Part shown: positions 1 through 6,752 of the stretch, piece by piece
How the letters are laid out: each line of letters opens with the position of its first letter
Position numbering within the stretch: the stretch's first letter is position 1
Source: Thermoplasmata archaeon
GTDB taxonomy: Archaea; Thermoplasmatota; Thermoplasmata; Thermoplasmatales; Thermoplasmataceae
Assembly: GCA_021795055.1 (NCBI GenBank)
Contig: JAJYPW010000009.1
Coordinates: forward strand, 1-14,642
Reading direction: 5' to 3'
DNA: 14,642 nt
Program-made: the position numbers and the translations under genes
The notes under the pieces: generated by a model
What the model saw: the letters and a program-made list of their open reading frames with translations, nothing else
The model's database searches: none
What the model was told of the DNA's origin: nothing

Positions 1-44
1 TCCTTGAATTTTTTCGGTGATTTTACTTTCGCAACATATGATGA

Positions 45-129
45 TGCAGAGGGCCGGATTCGAACCGGCGGATCCCTACGGAAACAGATCTTGAGTCTGT
101 CGCCTTTAACCTGGCTCGGCAACCTCCGC
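45..129 (-). tRNA. tRNA-Leu, anticodon CAA
   Basis: Read on the minus strand this folds into a complete class II tRNA of 85 nt including the discriminator A. The acceptor stem pairs GCGGAGG with CCTCTGC (one G-U). The D stem is GCC/GGC. The anticodon stem ACAGA/TCTGT carries loop CTCAAGA, so the anticodon is CAA (plus-strand 91-93, ttg), which decodes UUG. A 14-nt variable arm and T arm GCCGG-TTCGAAT-CCGGC follow. The long variable arm agrees with leucine. The base between the D and anticodon stems (position 26) is G, the target of Trm1, which is encoded just upstream. No CCA is encoded and no intron is seen. Confidence 0.96.
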
Positions 130-151
130 CTGAATCGCTAATATACCTGAA

Positions 152-163
152 GTATTTTTTATT
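152..163 (-). promoter_or_regulatory. Likely TATA box of tRNA-Leu
   Basis: The minus-strand stretch AATAAAAAATAC lies in the gap between the trm1 stop and the tRNA. Its centre is about 28 bases before the tRNA 5' end at 129, the spacing expected of an archaeal promoter starting at or just before the mature tRNA. A second AT-rich stretch (139-147) is too close to the tRNA to serve. The tRNA could also be processed from a trm1 read-through transcript. Confidence 0.5.
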
Positions 164-169
164 GCTGGA

Positions 170-1204
170 TCAGGAGACTGCGGATATAACATCCTGAAGT
201 GATGCCTTCACTTTTAACCCGGAATCGGAAAAATGCGTTTTGTATACAGGCTTTACAAGTTTTTCCTCGATTGATTTCATAGCAGCATGGAGAGACAAGA
301 TAGCAGGGAACCCATGAAATACATCTCTGGTGTCGAAGAACATCAGCATTTCATCCTCGTGCAGGAGCAGGTTCACCATTTCCTTGAGCTCATGTCCTGT
401 CAAGAAATCTGGTATTTTGAAACCGTCAAGCAAGTCACGATCCTCTATATTGCCTTTCCAGATTGGACCTTCCACCTCCCTTGATATTCTGGAGAAGTTC
501 CCCTTATCGATCATTCCAACCTGCCTGATCATGCTGTCGGCATCCCTTGCCCCTTTGCCGACTCTGACTATGACCCTGTAGAAATGAGATTTCCAGAAGG
601 AAATGATCGGCTTTATCCAGAGATCAAAAGCAGCCGCCCTTCTCACTACATATCCCAGCAGATTCCTTATGCCTGCCTCATGCAGGTAATAATCCACTGT
701 CAGGCTGCAGCCGTACCTCCTCATGTTAGTTCTCGGAACTGACCCAGTAAGAGCTGAAAGATCGGTGGCAGTGATCCCGAGATACCCGGGTTTTCTCAGG
801 TATGTCAGGGCGTCGTCCAGATACGGAACTACGCTCCCGTACGGATCCACGTCAATGAAATCAAATTCGACTTCCCTGATCAGTTTGGAGAAATCCCCAT
901 TATAGAGCGGAAGGCTGCACTCATTCGTGTTGAGATTTTCCCTGATCAAGTTGTATGATGACCTTGATTTTTCGCTTATGAAGGTTTCCGTCCCGGTTTC
1001 CAGAAATACCCTGATCCCCCTGATCCCGGTACCGCCAAATGCATCAAGGTAATGCCTGGGCCTTAGACCGCTGACCGCCATTACGGCCAGATCGCGGTTG
1101 AGCTTCTGGCTTGAATTGTAAAATCCTGTTCCAGCCTTGCCTGGCCCTTTGGGGATGGATTGGCTGCCGATCTTTATGTGTGCTAAGCCTTCATTTACAA
1201 TCAA
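170..1204 (-). CDS. trm1: tRNA (guanine(26)-N2)-dimethyltransferase Trm1
   Basis: AdoMet-dependent enzyme that makes N2,N2-dimethylguanosine at position 26 of tRNAs. Visible marks are the N-terminal EG and FYN...NRDLAV segments (about residues 5-41), AdoMet motif I LDAFGGTGIRGIR (53-65), the DVDPYG catalytic-type motif (118-123), and the family-like HFYRVIVRVGKG and GPIWKGN segments. The start codon is TTG. It directly follows the stop of the upstream NTPase gene with zero intergenic bases, and an AAGGT motif six bases before it acts as SD. The N-terminal EG motif close to this start supports it. At 344 residues it is somewhat shorter than the roughly 380 usual for archaeal Trm1. The Cys-rich segment normally found before GPxWxG is not seen. 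It is the last gene of the mptD-NTPase-trm1 operon. Confidence 0.93.
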   Translation of the reverse strand: MIVNEGLAHIKIGSQSIPKGPGKAGTGFYNSSQKLNRDLAVMAVSGLRPRHYLDAFGGTGIRGIRVFLETGTETFISEKSRSSYNLIRENLNTNECSLPLYNGDFSKLIREVEFDFIDVDPYGSVVPYLDDALTYLRKPGYLGITATDLSALTGSVPRTNMRRYGCSLTVDYYLHEAGIRNLLGYVVRRAAAFDLWIKPIISFWKSHFYRVIVRVGKGARDADSMIRQVGMIDKGNFSRISREVEGPIWKGNIEDRDLLDGFKIPDFLTGHELKEMVNLLLHEDEMLMFFDTRDVFHGFPAILSLHAAMKSIEEKLVKPVYKTHFSDSGLKVKASLQDVISAVS

Positions 1205-1747
1205 TTATGAACCTTCTTCCCCCTTCAACACCCTTAGGACCTTGAATGGCAGGATATTCCTGTTGATTGGGGTCAGATCAAATACCCGTACACCTTCCAG
1301 GCTTTTTATTTCCTGCAAAACCGGATTCCGGGATTTTTTGTGAAGTGTCAGCACAAGGGGCTTGTCACTCTCCAGTGTGTCACCCAATGCCTTCTGGACA
1401 TTTTTGGTAGTACTCTCAAGCTTTCCAATCTCGTCAATAACAATGTAATCAGCGAATTCCACGGCTTTCTGCAACCCAGGGATCAGGAATTCTTCAAGAA
1501 GCCTGCTGTCAACCCCGATCTTGTCTACCTTAACCCTTGAGATAATGGAAGTATCTGCAAACACTATTTTTTTCTTGGTGTAAAGATCAAAGAGTGAGTA
1601 CCCCCTGAGTTTGTTGTTTTCAAAATTTTCACTGAATATAAAGCCATGCACTGAATTCCCCTCGTTTTCAAGCATGGTAATTATTTTCTTAAGCGCCTCA
1701 GCCTTTATCGATCCTACCGGTCCTGTGATTCCAACTTTAATGGCCAT
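1205..1747 (-). CDS. THEP1-type nucleoside-triphosphatase with altered P-loop
   Basis: 180 residues, the usual length for the THEP1 family (small KAP/AAA-like NTPases, physiological role poorly known). The Walker B region YIVIDEIGKLE (101-111, acidic pair D105-E106) and the C-terminal LTPINRNILP segment (158-167) match the family. The N-terminal P-loop does not. Where THEP1 has G-x-x-G-x-G-K-T-T, this protein reads GPVGSIKAE (9-17), keeping the Lys but losing the second Gly and the Thr that coordinates Mg. ATP hydrolysis is therefore uncertain. It starts with ATG eight bases after the mptD stop, with an AGGA motif in the gap, and ends with TAA directly against the trm1 TTG. It is probably cotranscribed with both. 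Confidence 0.82.
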   Translation of the reverse strand: MAIKVGITGPVGSIKAEALKKIITMLENEGNSVHGFIFSENFENNKLRGYSLFDLYTKKKIVFADTSIISRVKVDKIGVDSRLLEEFLIPGLQKAVEFADYIVIDEIGKLESTTKNVQKALGDTLESDKPLVLTLHKKSRNPVLQEIKSLEGVRVFDLTPINRNILPFKVLRVLKGEEGS

Positions 1748-1755
1748 AGGTCTTC

Positions 1756-2118
1756 CTAGTCCCCCACGAACATAAGCGGATAATCCATTTCAGGTATGTA
1801 CCGCAGGAATGCCTTGATGCTGGCATCCTTGTACCTTATTTTGACTTCAACGTTAAGCATTTCACCGGACAGGGTGATGTACTTGTATACCCCCTGCTTT
1901 TTTTCCACTATCTCGGGGTCTATCGTCACGCTTGCGGATTCCACAAATGGCTGTACTTTCACGCTCTCTATGATTGCATTTTCAAGGGATTCAAGGTTAC
2001 TGAGATTTATTGGTACCCCAACATACTGGTGATAAATCGTCCCAAGCTTGATCCCTGCCTCGAATATAGCCCTCTCTCTGTCAGTGCAGTTGAAGTATTT
2101 TTCTGCAGGGTCTGGCAT
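1756..2118 (-). CDS. mptD: Archaeal dihydroneopterin aldolase (MptD family)
   Basis: 120 residues, matching the archaeal MptD/COG2098 family. That family cleaves 7,8-dihydroneopterin to 6-hydroxymethyl-7,8-dihydropterin and glycolaldehyde for tetrahydromethanopterin or folate synthesis. The N-terminal segment DPAEKYFNCTDRERAIFE is strongly family-like, followed by GIKLGTIYHQYVGVPI (22-37). E20, H30 and Y107 fall where I recall the catalytic Glu, His and Tyr of the methanogen enzyme, but that mapping is from memory. It is unrelated to bacterial FolB. This is the first gene of the operon. A TATA box centred 26-27 bases upstream of the ATG and the absence of an SD indicate a leaderless mRNA. Confidence 0.87.
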   Translation of the reverse strand: MPDPAEKYFNCTDRERAIFEAGIKLGTIYHQYVGVPINLSNLESLENAIIESVKVQPFVESASVTIDPEIVEKKQGVYKYITLSGEMLNVEVKIRYKDASIKAFLRYIPEMDYPLMFVGD

Positions 2119-2139
2119 TTTTAGGGTAGTACATCAATT

Positions 2140-2150
2140 CTAATAAATGT
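2140..2150 (-). promoter_or_regulatory. TATA box of the mptD operon
   Basis: The minus strand reads ACATTTATTAG. The centre of ATTTATTA (2141-2148) is 26.5 bases from the A of the mptD ATG at 2118, so transcription should begin at or within a base or two of the start codon. The bases between (ACTACCCTAAAA) hold no SD. The same 11 bases occur in front of the AdoMet decarboxylase gene (9606-9616). Confidence 0.62.
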
Positions 2151-2291
2151 GTCCTCTATGGTGAAAGGCGTCGTGCAGGAGCAGGCAACCAAGAATATCT
2201 CGTATTGTGCTGAACCGTTAGCTGAAAATGGATCGTTGAATAAATCGCCAGTTCAGTTGAATGCCTGAAACACATTTAACTGATTGGCTGA

Positions 2292-2299
2292 TTATATTA
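2292..2299 (+). promoter_or_regulatory. Likely TATA box of gdhA
   Basis: TTATATTA, with a predicted transcription start near 2320 and a leader of about 48 bases. It sits at the exact centre of a 7-bp inverted repeat, ATTTAAC (2274-2280) and GTTAAAT (2309-2315). The right arm runs into TTAAATAG, which could be an alternative TATA box giving a start near 2339. Confidence 0.5.
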
Positions 2300-2336
2300 G
2301 CTTAATGTGTTAAATAGTCATCGGCAATTAACGTAA

Positions 2337-2351
2337 GACCCACTTCGGGTC
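2337..2351 (+). promoter_or_regulatory. Leader hairpin before gdhA
   Basis: GACCC-acttc-GGGTC forms a perfect 5-bp stem with a 5-base loop in the predicted gdhA leader. The SD GGTGA (2359-2363) follows eight bases later and the ATG is at 2368. The hairpin leaves the SD free, so it may stabilise the mRNA or do nothing. A short stem like this can arise by chance. Confidence 0.35.
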
Positions 2352-2367
2352 AGAAATTGGTGAAATA

Positions 2368-3630
2368 ATGGCGAACAACATAAAAGAGGATTTGGATCCA
2401 TTTGACATAGCCGTCAAACAGCTGGAAAAGGCAGCTAAGGTGATAAACCTGGACAAACAGGCGCTTGATATTCTCAGGGAACCAATGCATATCCTTACAG
2501 TTCGGATACCGGTTAGGATGGACTCTGGCGAGACAAAGACATTCACCGGCTTTAGGGTGCACTACAACAATGCCAGGGGTCCGGTGAAGGGAGGGATAAG
2601 ATTCCATCCTCAGGAGACGATTTCAACCGTGAAGGCACTTGCAGCCTGGATGACCTGGAAGACAGCCATCGTAGATATTCCCCTTGGTGGCGCGAAGGGA
2701 GGAATAATCTGCGATCCAAAGAAACTGAGCGTAGGAGAACTTGAAAGGCTGAGCAGGGGTTACGTAAGGGCTCTTGGTGAATATATTGGCCCAGAAGTGG
2801 ACATTCCTGCACCTGATGTATACACCACCCCGCAGATAATGGCCTGGATGATGGACGAATATGAGAACATATCAAGAAAATCCTCCCCTGGCGTGATTAC
2901 CGGCAAGCCTCTCGAGATTGGCGGTTCCCTTGGAAGGGGGGATGCGACTGCAAGGGGAGGTATGTTCGTTCTAAGGGAAGCAGCAAAGAGAAAGAATATA
3001 GACCTTTCAAAGGCAAGGGTAGCCATCCAGGGATTCGGAAACGCAGGCCAATTTGCCATAAAACTGGTGAAGGAACTCTTCAACTCCAAGGTGGTTGCGA
3101 TCTCAGATACAAAGGGAGGCATACTGCTGGAAAGTGGTATAGATTATGAAAAACTGCTTGCCCACAAAACCAAGACCGGCTCCGTAGTGGGATTCCCTGG
3201 AAGCAAACAGATCACCAACGAGGATCTGCTTGAACTGGACGTGGATGTTCTTATACCTGCCGCAATAGAAAACCAACTAACAGAGGCAAATGCGGACAAG
3301 GTCAGGGCAAAGATTATCTTGGAACTGGCAAATGGTCCGACGACCCCTGCTGCTGACGAGATATTTCACAAGAAGGGAGTGATCCTGTTGCCTGATTTCC
3401 TTGCAAACTCCGGAGGAGTCACCGTGTCATACTTTGAGTGGACGCAGAATGTATCCGGCTACTACTGGGATATTGACGAGGTCTACAACAGGCTCGACAA
3501 GAAACTCACCAAGGCGACAAAGGAGGTTCTTGACGCTTCCGAGAAGCTGAAGGTTGATACAAGGACAGCCGCTTACACGATATCCATAAAGAGAGTGGCT
3601 GACGCAATGAAGGCAAGGGGCTGGTATTAA
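2368..3630 (+). CDS. gdhA: Glutamate dehydrogenase
   Basis: 420 residues, the normal length for hexameric archaeal GDH, which interconverts glutamate with 2-oxoglutarate and ammonia in the cytoplasm. The glutamate-binding motif [10 protein letters not shown] (72-81, K74) and catalytic motif PLGGAKGGI (105-113, K110) are intact. So are the PAPDVYT motif with the catalytic Asp (D150) and the Rossmann motif GFGNAG (222-227). C-terminal features such as [18 protein letters not shown] are also family-typical. NAD versus NADP preference cannot be read safely. The start is ATG with SD GGTGA four bases upstream. It is monocistronic and convergent with pheS, with only 12 bases between the stop codons. 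Confidence 0.97.
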   Translation: MANNIKEDLDPFDIAVKQLEKAAKVINLDKQALDILREPMHILTVRIPVRMDSGETKTFTGFRVHYNNARGPVKGGIRFHPQETISTVKALAAWMTWKTAIVDIPLGGAKGGIICDPKKLSVGELERLSRGYVRALGEYIGPEVDIPAPDVYTTPQIMAWMMDEYENISRKSSPGVITGKPLEIGGSLGRGDATARGGMFVLREAAKRKNIDLSKARVAIQGFGNAGQFAIKLVKELFNSKVVAISDTKGGILLESGIDYEKLLAHKTKTGSVVGFPGSKQITNEDLLELDVDVLIPAAIENQLTEANADKVRAKIILELANGPTTPAADEIFHKKGVILLPDFLANSGGVTVSYFEWTQNVSGYYWDIDEVYNRLDKKLTKATKEVLDASEKLKVDTRTAAYTISIKRVADAMKARGWY

Positions 3631-3641
3631 GCCCCATTTCC

Positions 3642-3656
3642 ATTATTTTTTATTTA
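3642..3656 (+). terminator. T-rich terminator of gdhA
   Basis: The plus strand reads ATTATTTTTTATTTA, starting twelve bases after the gdhA stop. Archaeal termination depends mainly on T-tracts, so this is the likely gdhA end. It overlaps the last codons of pheS, read on the opposite strand as Asn-Lys-Lys-stop. Confidence 0.45.
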
Positions 3657-5133
3657 CCAGCGGAATTTTGTAAGTCATCAGCCAGCCCAGATCATTTCTG
3701 TAGATATCCCGGATATCATTGAGCCCATAGTATAGCATAGCAAAGCGTTCAAGCCCCATTCCCCAGGCCATGACTTTATGCTTCAGCCCAAGAGGGAGGG
3801 TGACCTCAGGTCTGAATATGCCGCTGCCACCCAGTTCCACCTCTCTGCCATTGATCTCGGCAACTATATCCATGCTTGGTTCAGTGTATGGATAATACGA
3901 CGGGATGAACCGGATGTTTTTCAACCCGAGCATCGTGAAAAATTCCCTGATTATCCACTTGAGGGTACCAAGGCTGACATGATCAGACAGTACAGCACCT
4001 TCTATCTGATGAAGCTCCGCAAGGTGTGTCCAGTCCATACTTTCATGCCTGAAAACACTGTCAACGGAGAAGACGGCCTGTGGCTGTTCTGGATGTTCCG
4101 CCATATATCTGATTGTGTTGACCGTTGTGTGTGTTCTGAGAAGCAATCTCTCTGATTCTTTTGGATCCCACTTTGTGCCCCACCCCATGTATCCGGGAAT
4201 TCCGTGTTCATGCACCCTGGAAAAAATCTTCTGGTATTCCCTGTCTTTCCTTGAAAGTGGATGTTTGATATCGCCTTCCAGGTAGAAAGTATCCTGCATA
4301 TCACGAGCCGGATGATTCTGCGGGATGAAAAGGGCATCCATGTTCCACAAGGCGGTCTCCATGTAGTCTCCGGACATTTCCCTGAACCCCATCTGGAGGA
4401 AAATGCGCCTGATCCTGTCAATGAACAGCGTCAGGGGATGCGGCCCCGGAAAGCTGTAATCCTGCAACCTTTTAGGATTTAGATCGTACTCCCTGAATCC
4501 TCTTGTTTTCCATTCACCGGATTGCAGAACTTCGGCTGTCAGGTTTTCTATCTTGTCTCCCCCTGCAGAAAGGGCATCAAGCCCAGCCCTGAGGATTTTG
4601 ATCTCCCTGGACTTCCTGATATCCCTGAGCACTACATCCTTCCGCCTGAGTAACTCCTCCAGCACGGGATCTTCATTGAGTTTCCTTCCGGCGAGGATAT
4701 CCTCAAGCAGCTTCCGCCGCCTGGATATTTCTTTCTCTAGGCTTGAGATCTGTGCCGGATCAACTGCAAGCATGCCACCTGAGGGCTTCACTCCCAACCT
4801 TGCAAGCTGCGCAATTGCTATTCTTGCGCCATGCTCTCCAAGTTTATTCGAGATTGCATCCAGGTCAGCCTTTCCGGCAGCCTTTAAAATTTCCAGTGCA
4901 ACTTCCTCGGGAAGTTTTCCCTGCACATAAGCCATACCCTCTCGCCCAAGCGAATATTCTGGCGTTGTTTCAAATCGATAAGCAACCAGGTCCTTCTGGA
5001 TCAGATAGGAGACTGCGCTTGAAACAGCCCTTTCATCCAGCCCCCCAATAGCTATGTTGCGTTCGATCACGAAATTATCCGGCAGCGCCGAAAGAAATTT
5101 CAGTACAAGGGTTTCGTTCCTGCTTAACTCCAT
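3643..5133 (-). CDS. pheS: Phenylalanine--tRNA ligase alpha subunit
   Basis: Catalytic subunit of the heterotetrameric PheRS, which charges tRNA-Phe. The first roughly 90 residues look like the winged-helix DNA-binding-like fold of archaeal PheS, and a charged helical stretch follows (about 130-185). The class II core carries GPHPL (230-234), HPARDMQDTF (274-283), motif 2 with FRHES (361-365) and motif 3 GLERFAM (460-466). An ORF reaches back to an ATG at 5166, but I place the start at the ATG at 5133 (496 residues, MELSRNE...). Archaeal PheS proteins typically begin near such a MEL segment, and a TATA box (5154-5161) lies between the two ATGs, 24-25 bases from the inner one. The mRNA should be leaderless. 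pheT is not in the window. Confidence 0.95.
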   Translation of the reverse strand: MELSRNETLVLKFLSALPDNFVIERNIAIGGLDERAVSSAVSYLIQKDLVAYRFETTPEYSLGREGMAYVQGKLPEEVALEILKAAGKADLDAISNKLGEHGARIAIAQLARLGVKPSGGMLAVDPAQISSLEKEISRRRKLLEDILAGRKLNEDPVLEELLRRKDVVLRDIRKSREIKILRAGLDALSAGGDKIENLTAEVLQSGEWKTRGFREYDLNPKRLQDYSFPGPHPLTLFIDRIRRIFLQMGFREMSGDYMETALWNMDALFIPQNHPARDMQDTFYLEGDIKHPLSRKDREYQKIFSRVHEHGIPGYMGWGTKWDPKESERLLLRTHTTVNTIRYMAEHPEQPQAVFSVDSVFRHESMDWTHLAELHQIEGAVLSDHVSLGTLKWIIREFFTMLGLKNIRFIPSYYPYTEPSMDIVAEINGREVELGGSGIFRPEVTLPLGLKHKVMAWGMGLERFAMLYYGLNDIRDIYRNDLGWLMTYKIPLVNKK

Positions 5134-5153
5134 CTCTTTCGAAATGGTGCGCG

Positions 5154-5161
5154 ATATAAAA
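5154..5161 (-). promoter_or_regulatory. TATA box of pheS
   Basis: The minus strand reads TTTTATAT, centred 24-25 bases before the ATG at 5133. This would place the transcription start at or within a base or two of that ATG. It falls inside the longer ORF that starts at 5166, which argues against that start. Confidence 0.6.
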
Positions 5162-5166
5162 TTCAT

Positions 5167-5430
5167 TGCGTGGCATCGCTTATGAATCTACGCAAGACTG
5201 CTGACCTATGAAGCGACGGGTGTGAATACACCTGCAATCCAGCTCGCAATGTCGTTAAGAAGGGAAAACCTGCTTAAACTGCCAGAAGATGGTAGATTTC
5301 AATGGCATGCTGCACAGCGGCCAATAACTTTACCAATCACCCTGTTCTCTTAACGCATCTGAACATGTTTAGGATTGAACATCAGACGCGCGCCTGCAAA
5401 GGATAATGGTTACCGTCTCGATAGTTAATA
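5167..5430. other. Divergent intergenic region pheS / 201-aa gene
   Basis: No gene, tRNA or clear C/D-box RNA is seen here. It contains a 7-bp hairpin (5217-5234, CGGGTGT-GAAT-ACACCTG, one G-T pair). It also holds a larger imperfect palindrome, CGCATCTGA (5354-5362) with TCAGACGCG (5382-5390), inside which TGAACAT occurs twice 16 bases apart (5360-5366 and 5376-5382). These lie roughly 40-80 bases upstream of the TATA box of the plus-strand gene, where an operator could sit. Repeats of this size are expected about once by chance in a region this long, so no function is claimed. Confidence 0.3.
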
Positions 5431-5439
5431 TTTATATAA
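5431..5439 (+). promoter_or_regulatory. TATA box of the 201-aa hypothetical gene
   Basis: TTTATATAA, with a predicted start near 5460. This leaves a leader of about 11 bases that contains GAGGT (5460-5464) seven bases before the ATG at 5472. The longer ORF start at 5406 lies upstream of this TATA box and is therefore unlikely. Confidence 0.6.
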
Positions 5440-5471
5440 CCACATTCATTTGTTCATTCGAGGTCGGGTAT

Positions 5472-6077
5472 ATGTCTTCTGAAGCATTCAATTCCTATCT
5501 GAAGATCATCCTAAATTCCTCCAGCGCTGAGTACGGCGAGTTGCTCGATCGCATTTTCAATGATAATTCCCTGAATGAAACTGAGCAGGGAGAACTGCAG
5601 AACTTGATCAACAGGAACCTGGCATCCCTCTATTCGAAGTATAACGCCAGGGTAATTAACAAGGTCACAGGTCTTGAGGAATACCCCCCGCAGACAGATG
5701 CGGATGATTTCGGAGGAACCTGCACTTTCAAAGGAACTGAGATGCTGTATGGCATCAAATGGAATGTATACGAGCCCAGCGATCATTTTCTTTCCCCGGT
5801 CCCAAGGAAGTGGTATTACAACATGCATATCTCTAATCTCCTGACCGAACTCTTTCTGGATGTTGTCCCGGGGAGGTTCAGAAATTATTTCCATGTACCT
5901 CCATGGCTTCTTGGCACATTTCAGGCTCCAGGCACCAGATACATTTCACTCACAGAGATAGTAAATACGGCAATTTTTGGTGGACTCATACCTGGATGGG
6001 ACTACCTGATTGAGAGGGGTATCCCAAAGGAATTTGTCCGTGCACTTGAGGTTGCAAGTACAGATTATCCGCAGTAG
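5472..6077 (+). CDS. Hypothetical protein, 201 residues, unrecognised
   Basis: I do not recognise the family. The chosen start is the ATG at 5472 (MSSEAFNS...). It has SD GAGGT seven bases upstream and a TATA box in the right place, while the in-frame ATG at 5406 precedes the TATA box. The first 60 or so residues look helical, acidic and Asn/Ser-rich. The C-terminal half is rich in aromatics and Pro (WNVYEPSDHFLSPVPRKWYY, HVPPWLLGTF, GLIPGWDYL), suggesting a compact globular domain. There is no signal peptide, transmembrane segment or metal-binding Cys cluster; the one Cys is in GGTCTF. A T8 tract follows the stop, so it is probably transcribed alone. Codon use looks like its neighbours. Confidence 0.75.
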   Translation: MSSEAFNSYLKIILNSSSAEYGELLDRIFNDNSLNETEQGELQNLINRNLASLYSKYNARVINKVTGLEEYPPQTDADDFGGTCTFKGTEMLYGIKWNVYEPSDHFLSPVPRKWYYNMHISNLLTELFLDVVPGRFRNYFHVPPWLLGTFQAPGTRYISLTEIVNTAIFGGLIPGWDYLIERGIPKEFVRALEVASTDYPQ

Positions 6078-6086
6078 TCGAACTCG

Positions 6087-6094
6087 TTTTTTTT
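6087..6094 (+). terminator. T8 terminator of the 201-aa gene
   Basis: An uninterrupted run of eight T (CGTTTTTTTTGTTC) begins nine bases after the stop of the upstream gene. It lies before the TATA box of the ribosomal operon, as expected for an archaeal T-tract terminator. Confidence 0.6.
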
Positions 6095-6106
6095 GTTCGT
6101 GTCTGT

Positions 6107-6121
6107 GAAAACTATAAATAA
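6107..6121 (+). promoter_or_regulatory. BRE/TATA promoter of the rpl7ae operon
   Basis: A purine-rich GAAAA (BRE-like) runs directly into CTATAAATAA (6112-6121). The predicted start near 6142 gives a leader of about 20 bases containing GTGAGGGAG (6148-6156), which acts as SD for the ATG at 6162. Confidence 0.65.
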
Positions 6122-6161
6122 CTTCTTAGCTTGACGGACTGCTCAAAGTGAGGGAGCTAAT

Positions 6162-6530
6162 ATGGAAAACCAGTCATATGTAAAGTTTCAGACTCCTGAT
6201 GTATTGGAGAAGGATTGCCTAGACTTAGTCGAGAATTCTTTCAGGAACGGTAAAATCAAGAAGGGAACAAATGAAGTAATCAAGTCGATCGAGAGGGGGG
6301 AGAGCAAGATAGTGATCATTTCTGAGGATGTTTCTCCTCCGGAGGTTGTTTTTTACCTTCCCACACTATGTGAGGAGAGAAAGGTGCCTTTCGCATACGT
6401 TAAGAAGAAGGCCGATCTCGGAAGCAGGGTGGGTATTGCCTCATCCGCTTCAATTTCAATAGTGGATTATGGAAAGAGCGCGGATCTTTTCAACAAGATT
6501 GTTGGGGAGATTTCCAAGCTCAAGAAGTAG
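6162..6530 (+). CDS. rpl7ae: 50S ribosomal protein L7Ae
   Basis: 122 residues, the normal size. L7Ae binds kink-turns in 23S rRNA and also serves as a core protein of archaeal C/D and H/ACA guide RNPs and RNase P. The RNA-binding motif [14 protein letters not shown] (33-46, with N37-E38) and the segment [15 protein letters not shown] (53-67) are intact. So is the [11 protein letters not shown] loop (81-91). It is the first gene of the operon. Its TAG stop is followed by GTG, so AGGTG across the stop forms the SD of rps28e. Confidence 0.97.
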   Translation: MENQSYVKFQTPDVLEKDCLDLVENSFRNGKIKKGTNEVIKSIERGESKIVIISEDVSPPEVVFYLPTLCEERKVPFAYVKKKADLGSRVGIASSASISIVDYGKSADLFNKIVGEISKLKK

Positions 6531-6538
6531 GTGCGCCA

Positions 6539-6748
6539 ATGGCAGATGAAGCTACTCCTGCAGAAGTCCTCGAACTGATGGGAAGAACCGGTATGGCCGG
6601 AGAAGCCACTACTGTCAAAGTTAGAGTGCTATCTGGCAGAGATCAGGGCAGAATCATTGCAAGGAACGTCATAGGCCCTGTAAGGGTTGGCGACATCCTG
6701 ATGCTAAGGGAAACAGCAAGAGAAGCCAGAAAGCTTTCCATAAGGTGA
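6539..6748 (+). CDS. rps28e: 30S ribosomal protein S28e
   Basis: 69 residues, full length for S28e, a small OB-fold protein of the archaeal/eukaryotic 30S/40S platform. The segment [20 protein letters not shown] (24-43), the [12 protein letters not shown] motif and the C-terminal ETAREARKL are diagnostic. The ATG lies eight bases after the rpl7ae stop, with AGGTG as SD overlapping that stop. Confidence 0.97.
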   Translation: MADEATPAEVLELMGRTGMAGEATTVKVRVLSGRDQGRIIARNVIGPVRVGDILMLRETAREARKLSIR

Positions 6749-6752
6749 TAAA

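Noticed and set aside
1..44. Open frame from the left edge on the plus strand
   Set aside because: It runs straight through the tRNA-Leu gene and has no coding features; nothing can be assigned to these bases.
2150..2280. Possible C/D-box guide RNA, because CTGA occurs several times in the mptD-gdhA gap
   Set aside because: No RUGAUGA C box is present at a suitable distance on either strand.
4002..4421. 139-residue minus-strand frame within pheS
   Set aside because: It is a frame-shifted reading of the PheS catalytic core, whose motifs are intact in the main frame.
5511..5894. 127-residue minus-strand frame opposite the 201-aa gene
   Set aside because: The plus-strand gene has TATA, SD and terminator; the minus frame has none of these.
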